Positions 24,829 to 33,700 of a stretch of 43,665 bases of DNA are shown here, in pieces. The position numbers were made by a program, and so were the translations under genes. This stretch comes from JAGZEG01 sp963930185 (GTDB lineage: Bacteria; Actinomycetota; Coriobacteriia; Coriobacteriales; UMGS124). The first letter of the stretch is position 1. Each line of letters opens with the position of its first letter. Location of the stretch: the NCBI GenBank assembly GCA_963930185.1, contig CAWVLT010000080.1, positions 1-43,665 on the forward strand, given 5' to 3'. The notes below the pieces were generated by a model that did not search any database, was not told the origin of the DNA, and saw nothing but the letters and a program-made list of their open reading frames with translations.

Positions 24829-26751
24829 CTATGCCAGCGCGTTGGCGACGGCGGCCTTGAAGCAGCGCGAAGAGTCGGTGGCGTGAGAAATGGTGTCGAT
24901 GTCGGCCACCTCGGTTGCGGTCATGCCAACGACCTGCTCGCTGAGCATCGTGACCGCACGGCCACCAATGTTGGGCGTCTCGTAGCTCTGCAGCGCCTCG
25001 CACTGTGAGATGGTGTCGCCGTCCATGGTGAGGCGCAGCACCAGGTTACCGTTATGGGCGTCGGCGATACCGATGACCTGGTTCTCGCCAGCCTCATAGG
25101 CAGGCTCCTCCACGACCGGTGCGAAGCCGGAGACCACCAGGTCGGCGGCAGGCTGGCCATCCTCCTTCGCAACGGCGGCGTTACGCCCGGCGATACGGCC
25201 AAATACCATGCCCGCACCCATGTTCATGGCGCCCGGATAGCAGTGGGTGATCATTTCGCCGCACTCGCCCGCGCCGTAGAGATGCGGGATGGGCTGGTCG
25301 TTGACGTCAATGATCTGGGCGTTCTCGTTGCGACGCGGGCCACCCTCGGTGCACAGGACCGACTGGACCAGACGGAACGCGTAGTACGGACCCTCCTCGG
25401 CAAACGGTGCCATTGCCTCGGGGCTGCGATGGAACTCGTAGTCCTCGCCCTGCTCGCAGAAGAAGTTCCAGCGCTCGATGGTGGCAGCCAGGTTCTCGGC
25501 CGGGACGTCAATCAGACCCGCGAGCTCCTCGATGGTGTCGGCCTTGATGAAGTGGCCTGACTCGACAGCGTAGTCGGTACCCAGGCTGAACGTGTCCTCA
25601 GGATCGTTGTTGTAAGTGTCCGAGAAGTACGTGGAGGTGCGGGCGGCCTCGTCGAACACGCACCAGGACACCTCGGGCTGACGCTGCAGGATATAGTCAC
25701 CGTGCCACGGAATGTGACCATGTCGGGTGCCGGTCGCCTCGTTGGCGAAGCGCGTGCCATCGGAGCCCACATAGATGATGCTCGAGGTATACCGCGAGGA
25801 ACCGATGCGGTTGCCCGAGACCCACTCGGGGGTCACACCGTCCTCGTACAGGCCACTAATGTAGGCAAGCACATTGGGCATCGCCGAGATCTGCGCGCCA
25901 ATGCGCTGGGCCATGAGCACGCCGTCGCCGGTGTTAAACTGTGGGCCGATGGCCTTGATACCGGGCAGGTCGGCGTAATCCTGCATGATGCGCTCGTTGT
26001 TCTCGTAGCCGCCGCTGGCCAGCACCACGCCGTTGCGGGCACGAATATTGACCGTCTGGCCGTTGATCTGTGCTGACACGCCAAGGACGATACCGCTATC
26101 CGGGTCACGAAGGATCTCGGTGACGGTGGACTCGTACCAGATGGCCACGTTGTCGAGGGCCTCGACGTTGGACTTCATGAGCTTGAAGAACGCACCCATG
26201 CCCGTCTCTTGGGCGACAGTGAACGTGTAGAACGAGTCACCACCAGGATATTCGGGATACTGGATGGCATCGTCGTTACCCGTTGCCTCCTTGTAGGTAT
26301 ATACCGTACCACCCAGGCTCTCGGCCCAAGACGGGTTTTCCCTCAGCCCCTCGATGGCGGCATCGATCACGGCGTCGCTGGGATTGTCGTACCCACCGCG
26401 GACAAGCTGCAGATGCTCGCGGGCGGTATCCTCCTTGCCCTCCACCAGGGCCCATGCGCACTGCTGGCACAGTCGGGTGCATCCGCCGTCCAGGCCATTG
26501 GGGGCCTTCTCCAGAATCAGCGTGCTGGCACCAGCGCGACCAGCCTCGATGGCAGCGGACAGACCGCCCACGCCGTCGCCCACGATAACGACGTCGTACA
26601 GGCCATCCCACGTGATGCCAGCCTCATAGGAGCCAGGCTCGACAGCAGGTGTCTCCTCGGCCAGCGCGCTACCCGCGACGCTCGTCAGGGCAGCGGAGGC
26701 ACCGACAATAGCGGCAGCCCCCACAAGGTTTCTACGCGTGATGGATTCCAT
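24829..26751 (-). CDS. Tat-exported FAD / FMN_bind flavoprotein reductase
   Basis: The 640-residue protein has a Tat signal (ITRRNLVGAAAIVGASAAL ending SALAEE), then ITWDGLYDVVIVGDGVGGL, a capping domain, CTEGGPRRNENAQIID with IPHLYGAGECG and GMVFGRIAGRNA, and a C-terminal FMN_bind segment with DTISHATDSSRC. It belongs to the same subgroup as the gene at 22734-24707 and the broken gene at 13571-15511, all with GGPR/GGPE and IPHLY motifs. AAAGGGG stands before the ATG. No LysR gene is adjacent: the nearest is divergent to another gene 5 kb away. The 16-bp motif it shares with that other gene suggests shared control. Confidence 0.9.
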   Translation of the reverse strand: MESITRRNLVGAAAIVGASAALTSVAGSALAEETPAVEPGSYEAGITWDGLYDVVIVGDGVGGLSAAIEAGRAGASTLILEKAPNGLDGGCTRLCQQCAWALVEGKEDTAREHLQLVRGGYDNPSDAVIDAAIEGLRENPSWAESLGGTVYTYKEATGNDDAIQYPEYPGGDSFYTFTVAQETGMGAFFKLMKSNVEALDNVAIWYESTVTEILRDPDSGIVLGVSAQINGQTVNIRARNGVVLASGGYENNERIMQDYADLPGIKAIGPQFNTGDGVLMAQRIGAQISAMPNVLAYISGLYEDGVTPEWVSGNRIGSSRYTSSIIYVGSDGTRFANEATGTRHGHIPWHGDYILQRQPEVSWCVFDEAARTSTYFSDTYNNDPEDTFSLGTDYAVESGHFIKADTIEELAGLIDVPAENLAATIERWNFFCEQGEDYEFHRSPEAMAPFAEEGPYYAFRLVQSVLCTEGGPRRNENAQIIDVNDQPIPHLYGAGECGEMITHCYPGAMNMGAGMVFGRIAGRNAAVAKEDGQPAADLVVSGFAPVVEEPAYEAGENQVIGIADAHNGNLVLRLTMDGDTISQCEALQSYETPNIGGRAVTMLSEQVVGMTATEVADIDTISHATDSSRCFKAAVANALA

Positions 26752-26843
26752 GCTATCCCCTTTCGTGATTTCTCTGACGGTAGCGTGCCCCGTTTGGCAC
26801 TGTCCTCCGTCTGTCTTGAGATAATTTATGATGTTGAGTTCTT

Positions 26844-26859
26844 CTTGTGAAATTCTGAA
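26844..26859. promoter_or_regulatory. CTTGTGAAATTCTGAA motif, copy 2
   Basis: It is an exact copy of 21487-21502, lying 93 nt upstream of the flavoprotein start at 26751. The surrounding 26810-26900 is clearly AT-rich, as expected for a promoter. The rest of 26752-27053 shows a TGGTCGACCA palindrome (27012-27021) about 32 nt before the aldo/keto reductase start and no other gene. Confidence 0.55.
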
Positions 26860-27053
26860 TAAGCATGACTGTTATTTCTTATTTAACTACTTCTTTTGAG
26901 CATGACCATGATTCCGAAATGGACTTGGCACATTGACGTGCGGCGATTCGCCTCCAGCCGGCGCGAGGCGTCATGCGCCCATGACTTCGAGTGCACTCGA
27001 ATGGTTATGATTGGTCGACCACGACTATAGCCAATGAAGACCAGGAGGCACGC

Positions 27054-28268
27054 ATGTCCCTCAGTTGCAATTCCGCCGCCAAGTGCCCCGCCACCGAGCC
27101 CGAGCTCGGCGCAGGCATCAAGAAGCTCGGCTTCGGTCTGATGCGCCTGCCACAGATGCAGCTGCAGGCCACCCAAGAAAGTGGCGGCGCCGACAAGCCC
27201 ACGAGCCCCGTCATCGACGTCGAGCAGGTCAAGGAGATGGTCGACCTGTTCATGAACGCGGGCTTCACCTACTTCGACACCGCCTGGGCCTACGAGGGCA
27301 GCGAGGACGCCATCCGCCAGGCGCTCGTGGAGCGCTACCCGCGCGAGACCTACCAGCTCGCCACCAAGAACGCCGTGTGGATCAACTGCGCGAGCACCGA
27401 GGAGGCCAAGGCGCGTTTTGACGTGTCGCTCGCGCGCGCAGGCGCCGGATACTTCGACTTCTACCTGCTGCACAACCTCGGCGAGAGCCGCACGAAGTTC
27501 TTCGACGACTACGACCAGTGGGCCTTCGTGCAGGAGAAGAAGGAGCAGGGCCTCATCCGCCACGTGGGCTTCTCGTTCCACTCCACGCCCGAGGAGCTCG
27601 AGGAGATCCTGACCGCCCATCCCGAGATGGAGTTCGTGCAGCTGCAGATCAACTACGCCGACTGGGACTATCCCGCCGTGCAGTCGCGCCGCTGCTACGA
27701 GGTGGCGCGTGCCCACGGCAAGCCCGTCATCGTCATGGAGCCGGTGAAGGGCGGCATGCTCGCCAACCCACCGCAGCCCGTGCGCGACGTGCTGGAGAAG
27801 GCCGACCCCGACCGCTCCCCCGCCGCCTGGGCCATCCGCTTTGCCGCCGACCTGGAGGGCGTCATCACGGTGCTCTCCGGTATGAGCAACGTGGAGCAGA
27901 TGCGTGACAACATCGCCGCCATGCGCGACTTCGCGGGGCTGTCGCAGCAAGAGCGTGCCACGCTCGACGAGGCGCGGCAGGCCCTGGCCGGCATCCCGCT
28001 CATCCCCTGCACCACCTGCAACTACTGCGCCAAGGTGTGCCCGCAGGACATCGGCATCTCGGGCACCTTCACCGCCATGAACTACCTCACGCTCTACGCA
28101 GACAAGGCCGCCGCCCTGCATCAGGAGGGGTGGCTCGTCGGCGGCCACGGCCACAAGCGCGCCAACGAGTGCGTGGGCTGCGGCACCTGCGAGCGAGCCT
28201 GCCCGCAGCACATCGCCATTCGCGATGAGCTCGCCCGCTGCGTGGAGACGCTGGGGATAGGGGCGTAG
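27054..28268 (+). CDS. Aldo/keto reductase with C-terminal ferredoxin domain
   Basis: The 404-residue protein has an aldo/keto reductase TIM barrel with the catalytic pattern FDTAWAYEG (Asp, Tyr), ATKNAV (Lys) and YLLHNLGES (His). After it come two ferredoxin-type Cys motifs, CTTCNYCAKVCPQ and CVGCGTCERACPQ, predicted to hold two [4Fe-4S] clusters. These cytosolic proteins are frequent in anaerobes and probably reduce carbonyl compounds with ferredoxin or NAD(P)H; the substrate is unknown. The ATG at 27054 is preceded by AGGAGG with 6-nt spacing. It stands alone, with inverted repeats on its 3' side. Confidence 0.92.
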   Translation: MSLSCNSAAKCPATEPELGAGIKKLGFGLMRLPQMQLQATQESGGADKPTSPVIDVEQVKEMVDLFMNAGFTYFDTAWAYEGSEDAIRQALVERYPRETYQLATKNAVWINCASTEEAKARFDVSLARAGAGYFDFYLLHNLGESRTKFFDDYDQWAFVQEKKEQGLIRHVGFSFHSTPEELEEILTAHPEMEFVQLQINYADWDYPAVQSRRCYEVARAHGKPVIVMEPVKGGMLANPPQPVRDVLEKADPDRSPAAWAIRFAADLEGVITVLSGMSNVEQMRDNIAAMRDFAGLSQQERATLDEARQALAGIPLIPCTTCNYCAKVCPQDIGISGTFTAMNYLTLYADKAAALHQEGWLVGGHGHKRANECVGCGTCERACPQHIAIRDELARCVETLGIGA

Positions 28269-28320
28269 GGCCGCATGTAGGCAAACGGCCAAAAGCACCG
28301 ACAGCCGCAAACGGCCACGC

Positions 28321-28381
28321 GGGCAAAAATCGAGACATTTCGCACCCTCTTTCCAACGAGAAAGTTTCTCGATTTTTGCCC
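28321..28381. repeat. Long inverted repeat with a nested alternative hairpin
   Basis: GGGCAAAAATCGAGA (28321-28335) and TCTCGATTTTTGCCC (28367-28381) are perfect inverted copies. The right arm also forms its own palindrome CGAGAAAGTTTCTCG (28357-28371) followed by ATTTTTG. The two folds exclude each other, like antiterminator and terminator. Just before it, GCAAACGGCCA occurs twice (28281-28291, 28307-28317). It lies after the aldo/keto reductase gene and may end its transcript. Confidence 0.6.
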
Positions 28382-28462
28382 CCGGCTGTTCCTCCCGACT
28401 ACCCTGACTGCTGCGCATGGCGCACAAGCCGCTGCCGTTAGCGCCTGACGTATCGACACCTC

Positions 28463-28515
28463 TTGTCAGGTTGACAAATAGGAAAAAAAGGAAAAAATAG
28501 GAAAGAAAGGAAAAC
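28463..28515 (+). promoter_or_regulatory. TTGTCA/TGACAA dyad with purine ladder upstream of the ATPase gene
   Basis: TTGTCA (28463-28468) and TGACAA (28472-28477) form a small dyad that includes a consensus -35 TTGACA (28471-28476). After it, GG pairs occur every 9-10 nt (28481, 28490, 28500, 28509) in nearly pure A. No good -10 is present (AAAATA at best). This is a candidate regulated promoter with phased A-tract, likely bent DNA. Confidence 0.4.
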
Positions 28516-28570
28516 CATCCTGCAGATCCGGCATCTCGCGATGTCCGGCGCGTCTCAGCGAGGAGGGCAC

Positions 28571-29686
28571 ATGCGAGACACCGTCTTCTCTCCCGCCTTC
28601 GGCAACCGGCCCAGCCAGCTCGTTGGGCGCGATGCCGTCATCAGCGCTCTTCTAGCCGGACTTGACAGCAACCCGGGAAGCAAGGAGCGGGCGACACTAC
28701 TGCTTGGGCAGAGGGGGACGGGAAAGACCGTCCTTCTCTGGGAGCTGGCCGATCGGGCGCGCGACAAGGGTTGGGTTGTCGCAACGCCCACCGTCACCAG
28801 TGAGAACATGCTTGCCCGTATCGTGGAGAAGATTCAGGATGACGGAAGCCGCCATCTCGACAAGCAGAGAGCCAAGCTCGTCGGCGGCGGCGTCGGTGCC
28901 TTCGGCTTCTCCGCGGGACTGGAATTCAGTCGAGAGGTGCAGGAAACCAAAAGTGACCAGTACAAGCTTCTGAGCCTGTGTCGCAGGCTCACCGAACTCG
29001 GACATGGAACCCTGATCCTCGTTGACGAGGCGCAGGCAAGAATCCCCGAGCTCAAGCAGCTGATCATCGCCTACCAGGAGCTCGTCGGCGAGGGGCTCGA
29101 CGTCGCCATGGTCATGGCAGGCCTGCCCGCCGCCATCTCGGCGACCCTTAATGACCACGTGCTCACGTTCTTCAATCGGGCCAAGAAGATCAGGCTCGAG
29201 CCTTTGGCAATCGCCGACGTCGACGCCTTTTTCGAGCAAGCGTTCGAGGAGCTCGGGCTGACGGTTTCCCCCGAGATCCGAAAGAGGGCGGCCCGAGCGA
29301 CGTCAGGCTCCCCCTACATGCTGCAGCTCGTCGGGCACAACCTCGTTGTCTACGCCAAAAGCGACCAGGAAGTCGATGAATCCTCCCTGCAGAACGCCAT
29401 CGAGACCTCGCGCGAGGAGTTCATGGAGGACGTCTGCAAGACCACCATCGCCTCCCTGTCCGAGCGAGACGTCGACTTCCTATGTGCCATGTCGCACGAC
29501 CCCGACCAATCCGGCGGGAGCCGCATGATGGACGTCGCCGAGCGCATGGGCGTAACGCCCGACTATGCCCAGAAATACAGAAGGCGCCTGATCGAGGCGG
29601 GCATCATCGACGCACCGAGGCGCGGGGTCGTCAGGTTCGCCGTGCCGTATCTGGCGGACTACCTGAGATCCGAGAGTGCCTTCTGA
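28571..29686 (+). CDS. AAA ATPase with C-terminal winged helix
   Basis: The 371-residue protein has an entry segment NRPSQLVGRDAVISALLAGL, Walker A LLGQRGTGKT (about residue 50), Walker B TLILVDEAQ (about 155), a sensor region VAMVMAGLPA and a C-terminal winged helix with MDVAERMGVTPDYAQKYRRR and ending YLADYLRSESAF. This matches the ATPase_2/Orc-like group of P-loop proteins found as solitary genes in Coriobacteriia; the role is unknown, perhaps in defence or DNA-linked signalling. GAGGAGGG lies before the ATG. A decayed copy of its last codons occurs at 30484-30504, on the far side of the DUF2442/DUF4160 pair. Confidence 0.8.
   Translation: MRDTVFSPAFGNRPSQLVGRDAVISALLAGLDSNPGSKERATLLLGQRGTGKTVLLWELADRARDKGWVVATPTVTSENMLARIVEKIQDDGSRHLDKQRAKLVGGGVGAFGFSAGLEFSREVQETKSDQYKLLSLCRRLTELGHGTLILVDEAQARIPELKQLIIAYQELVGEGLDVAMVMAGLPAAISATLNDHVLTFFNRAKKIRLEPLAIADVDAFFEQAFEELGLTVSPEIRKRAARATSGSPYMLQLVGHNLVVYAKSDQEVDESSLQNAIETSREEFMEDVCKTTIASLSERDVDFLCAMSHDPDQSGGSRMMDVAERMGVTPDYAQKYRRRLIEAGIIDAPRRGVVRFAVPYLADYLRSESAF
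29649..29669 (+). repeat. 21-bp imperfect direct repeat, left copy (3' end of the ATPase gene)
   Basis: The sequence matches 30484-30504 at 18 of 21 positions (shared core GCGGACTA). It encodes YLADYLR at the end of the ATPase. The right copy would read HLADYLK followed by a stop in the same orientation. The interval holds two lower-GC genes. Confidence 0.6.
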
Positions 29687-29785
29687 TCATTTGTTGAGCA
29701 TGCCGCGAGCCAATCGGCCGTGTCCCTTTGAGCGTGCTTGAGATGATCTAGCCCAATGAGCGCAGACACGCCCCCCTCGATGCCC

Positions 29786-30088
29786 CTAAACGGCGATTCG
29801 CTCGCCATCGTACTCGTATGTTCTACGATATAGACCCTCGGGAGCAATATCGATATTGCCATCGGCCCATGTCAAAACCCCATGCTCGATTGAAAAATCG
29901 TTGAACAGAGAGCGATCCTTCAACGGGGCAAACGCTTCAAGCTCTAGAAGCTCGCTCGCATCGAAAAGACGGGTCTCGCCCGTACTGAATGTCACGAGCA
30001 GGCACAAGTCGTCTACCACCCTCGCAGACAGAACTTTAAGTCCGTCGATCGGGTTGCTTGCATATACGCGCCCGTTTGCAATATACAT
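29786..30088 (-). CDS. DUF2442 domain protein
   Basis: The 100-residue protein shows the DUF2442 pattern: GLKVLSARVVDDLCLLVTFS, then GETRLFDASELLELEAF, LFNDFSIEHGVLTWADG and IDIAPEGLYRR. It is a small beta-rich fold of unknown activity, nearly always paired with a DUF4160 gene; such pairs are suspected toxin-antitoxin-like or mobile modules. It begins 18 nt after the DUF4160 gene on the same strand. The local base composition is clearly lower in GC than the flanks, which suggests transfer. Confidence 0.85.
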   Translation of the reverse strand: MYIANGRVYASNPIDGLKVLSARVVDDLCLLVTFSTGETRLFDASELLELEAFAPLKDRSLFNDFSIEHGVLTWADGNIDIAPEGLYRRTYEYDGERIAV

Positions 30089-30106
30089 GGACAGTCCCTT
30101 CCCTGA

Positions 30107-30373
30107 TTAAGACAGAGGCGCAATCTTATCGAAAGGCTCACTCATAACAGCCTTATTCCATGCCTCATAAACCTCGCGTTCGCGAAGAATCAGCCAGGCT
30201 TCGAGCAGCTTGTATTGCTTTACGGGCAACGATCCGGCAAGCATTTCTCCATCCAGCCCAACCACCGCCTCGTCCCCACCATAGAAGACATGTACGTGCG
30301 GCTTGTAATGCTGAGACAGGTCATCGTAATACATTCGAATGATAAGACCTTTAAACCTACTGAGCTCTGGCAT
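30107..30373 (-). CDS. DUF4160 domain protein
   Basis: The 88-residue protein shows the DUF4160 pattern: PELSRFKGLIIRMYYDD, HYKPHVHVFYGG with clustered His, and GEMLAGSLPVKQYKLLEAW. It is the upstream partner of the DUF2442 gene. The ATG has GGGGGG a few bases upstream. Function is unknown; the conserved His and Tyr residues suggest a binding or catalytic site. Like its partner it is poorer in GC than its surroundings. Confidence 0.85.
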   Translation of the reverse strand: MPELSRFKGLIIRMYYDDLSQHYKPHVHVFYGGDEAVVGLDGEMLAGSLPVKQYKLLEAWLILREREVYEAWNKAVMSEPFDKIAPLS

Positions 30374-30483
30374 GCGCCCCCCAAAAAAGCTGGACAGTCT
30401 ACTTGTAGTGTATTATGCCCCGGAAATGATAGTCGATTCGATAACGGATAGCATTTGGCCAGGGCGCGGGTGCACCGCGCCCC

Positions 30484-30504
30484 ATCTAGCGGACTATCTG
30501 AAAT
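30484..30504 (+). repeat. 21-bp imperfect direct repeat, right copy
   Basis: It repeats 29649-29669 with three changes and ends in an in-frame TAA soon after, as expected of a decayed ATPase 3' end. The preceding GCGCGGGTG (around 30470) also resembles the ATPase codons for RRGVV. It marks the right edge of the low-GC segment. Confidence 0.55.
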
Positions 30505-30507
30505 AAG

Positions 30508-30708
30508 ACGCGTGCCGCGGGTCTCGTAGAGAGCCTCTTGAGCCCCCTGCTTAACCTCCCCGGTCAACGCGTTGAACGTGGCGCCGTTGCCCTTGAACTC
30601 GTGGTAGAAGGGCAGCATTGAGTGGGTCTCGTTGGTGAAACCCTCGGAGTAGAAGACGGCGCGCACAGGTGGTACGCACCACCCGCACGCGCCGCTATCG
30701 TCTCGCAT
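30508..30708 (-). pseudogene. Unidentified gene fragment
   Basis: About 65 codons on the minus strand have strong G/C third-position bias and a protein-like sequence, including EGFTNETHSMLPFYHEFKG and GATFNALTGEVKQGAQEALY. An ATG lies at 30708 without a good ribosome site. At the left end it runs into the decayed ATPase tail at 30504, so it looks cut off there. I do not recognise the family. It may be the remnant of a gene disrupted when the neighbouring segment arrived. Confidence 0.4.
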
Positions 30709-30763
30709 GAAATCCCGCGCGGCACCAGCATCCGCGCCGAGCGATCCTCCTGGCGATCCCGCC

Positions 30764-33700
30764 TTACGCGAAGTAGGCCACGCCGCCCTCGAACAGCGGC
30801 ATGAACTTGTTGCCGGGGACGTTCTTGTACAGGCCGTCACCGCGGCGCTCCACGTGGCCCATCTTGCCGAACACGCGGCCGTCGGGGCTGGTGATGCCCT
30901 CGATGGCGAGTACCGAGCCGTTGGGGTTCACGTCCAGCCCCATGCCCGGCACGCCCGCCTCGTCCACGTACTGCGTGGCGATCTGGCCAGCGGCGCGCAT
31001 CCCGGCGAGAACCTCGTCGCTCGCCACGAAGCGCCCCTCGCCGTGGCTGATGGCAACGGTGTACACCTCGTCCACCGCACACTTGGACAGCCAGGGCGAC
31101 AGGTCGCTGGCCACACGCGTGCGCACCAGGCGGCTCTGGTGACGACCGATGGTGTTGAACGTGAGCGTGGGGCACTCGGCGTCCATGGGACGGATGTCGC
31201 CGTAGGGCACGAGGCCCAGCTTCACCAGCGCCTGGAATCCGTTGCAGATGCCCAGCATCAGGCCGTCGCGCGCCTGAAGCAGGTCACGCACCGCCTCGGT
31301 GATGCGCGGGGCGCGGAAGAACGCCGTGATGAACTTGGCCGAGCCGTCAGGCTCGTCTCCGCCGGAGAAGCCACCGGGGATCATGACGATCTGGCTCTGG
31401 CCGATGAGGCGAGCGAGCTCCTCGGTGCTCTGCGCCACGGCCTGCGGCGTGAGGTTGTTGATGACGAGCGTGGAGACCTCGGCGCCGGCGGCCTCGAACG
31501 CCGCGGCGGTGTCGTACTCGCAGTTCGTGCCGGGGAACACCGGGATGACCACGCGCGGGCGGGCGAGCTGCGGGCCGTGATAGCGCACGGGCGCCGCCTC
31601 GGCATGGTCGGCGGCGCGCCATGTCTCGGCCGCGACCTCACGCGAGCTGCCCGAGGCAGCCTCGGCGTCGGCGTCCTGCTCGCCGGCGTGGCGATACGGG
31701 AAGACCGGCTCCATGCGGGCCTCCCAGACCTCCTGCAGCTCGGCAAGGTCGATGGACTCGCCCGTCTCGGCGCAGTCCATGACGTAGGCCTCCACGGTGG
31801 TGGCCAGCGGGGTCACCGTCACGGCCGCGAACTCGACGGCCCCCACCGTCTCGCCGGACTCGCCGCTGTCCGCACCCTCGATCTCCTCGCTGCCCGGCAG
31901 CTCGATCATGACCTCGGCGGGCATCTCGGCGTCATCGGCCAGCTCCACGATGAAGCTGCCGTACGACGGCTCGAAGAGCCACTCGGCACCCAGGCCGCCC
32001 TGATCGGGATCGACCAGCTCGACGCCGATGCCGTTGCCCACGCACATCTTGAAGAGGGCCTCGGCCACGCCGCCGTACCCCGGCGTGCTCACGGACAGCG
32101 CCGCGCCCGAGGAGATGAGCTTCTCCACCATGTCGAACACGGCAAGCTGGGCCTCGTCATCGGGCAGCAGGCAGGCGCACTCCGGGCCCGTCCACTCCTG
32201 CTCTGGCTCCTGCGCAGAGTCGATGACGTCGGCCAGGAAGTTCTCGCTCACGCGGCGCATGGGCTCGATAAGCACGACGCGGTGCGCGGTGCCCTTGAAC
32301 TCCGGCGAGGTAACGTTGTCCACCTTGCCCAGCGCCGTGGCAAAGCTCACCAGGGTGGGCGGCACGTCGAGCTGCTCGAAGCTGCCGCTCATGGAGTCCT
32401 TGCCGCCGATGGCGCCCACGCCCAGGGCGATCTGCGCGTCTAGCGCGCCCAGCACCGACGCCACGGGCTTGCCCCAGCGCTCGGGCTCGTCGCGCAGCTT
32501 CTCGAAGTACTCCTGCAGCGACAGGTAGGCGCACTTGTGAGAGAAGCCGGCCGCGACCAGCTTGGACACGCTCTCGAGCACGGCGAAGTAGGCGCCCTTG
32601 TACTGGTTTGCCTCGGCGAGGTAGGGGTTGAAGCCCCAGGCAAGGCCGCTCACCGTGGTGGTCTCGCCAAAGACGGGCAGTTTGGCCACCATGGCCATGG
32701 CCGGGGTGAGCTGGCGGGTGCCGCCGAAGGGCATGAGCACCGTGGCGGCGCCGATGGTGGAGTCAAAGCGCTCCACCAGGCCCTTGTTCGAGGCGACGTT
32801 GATGTCGCTCACCAGAGCGTGCATGCGCTCGGAAAGCGTGGCGCCCGGCCACTTCTGCGCCGTGTCGTAGCTGCCGCCGCGTTCCACGTGCACGCGGGCG
32901 TGCTTGGGCGCGCCGTTGCTGGCGAGGAAGTCACGGGAGAGGTCCACGATGACGTCTCCGCCCCACTCCATGCGCACGCGATGATCGCCCGTGACCTCGG
33001 CGATGGGCGTAGCCTCGAGGTTCTCCTCGTGAGCGTAGCCGATGAACTCCTCGACGTCGGCCGCGTCGAGCGCCACGGCCATGCGCTCCTGGCTCTCCGA
33101 GATGGCGAGCTCCGTGCCGTCGAGGCCCTCGTACTTCTTGGGCACGCGGTCGAGGTGCACGAACAGGCCGTCAGCCAGCTCGCCCACCGCCACCGAAACG
33201 CCGCCGGCGCCGAAGTCGTTGCAGCGCTTGATGAGCCGGCATGCGTCCTTGCGGCGGAACAGGCGCTGGAGCTTGCGCTCCACGGGGGCGTTGCCCTTCT
33301 GCACCTCGGCGCCGCACTCCTCCAGGCTCTCGGTGCCCTGGGACTTGGACGAGCCCGTGGCGCCGCCGATGCCGTCGCGACCGGTGCGGCCGCCGAGCAG
33401 GACGACGACGTCGCCGTCACTGGGCTCCTCGCGACGCACGTGGTCGGCCGGGGTGGCGCCCACCACGGCACCGATCTCCATGCGCTTGGCGACATAGCCG
33501 GGGTGGTAGAGCTCGTTCACCTGGCCGGTGGCCAGGCCGATCTGGTTGCCGTAGCTCGAGTAGCCCGCCGCCGCGGTGGTGACGAGCTTGCGCTGGGGCA
33601 GCTTGCCGGGCAGCGTGTCGGCCACCGGCACGAGCGGGTCGGCCGCCCCGGTCACGCGCATGGCCTGGTAGACGTAGCTACGCCCCGACAGCGGGTCACG

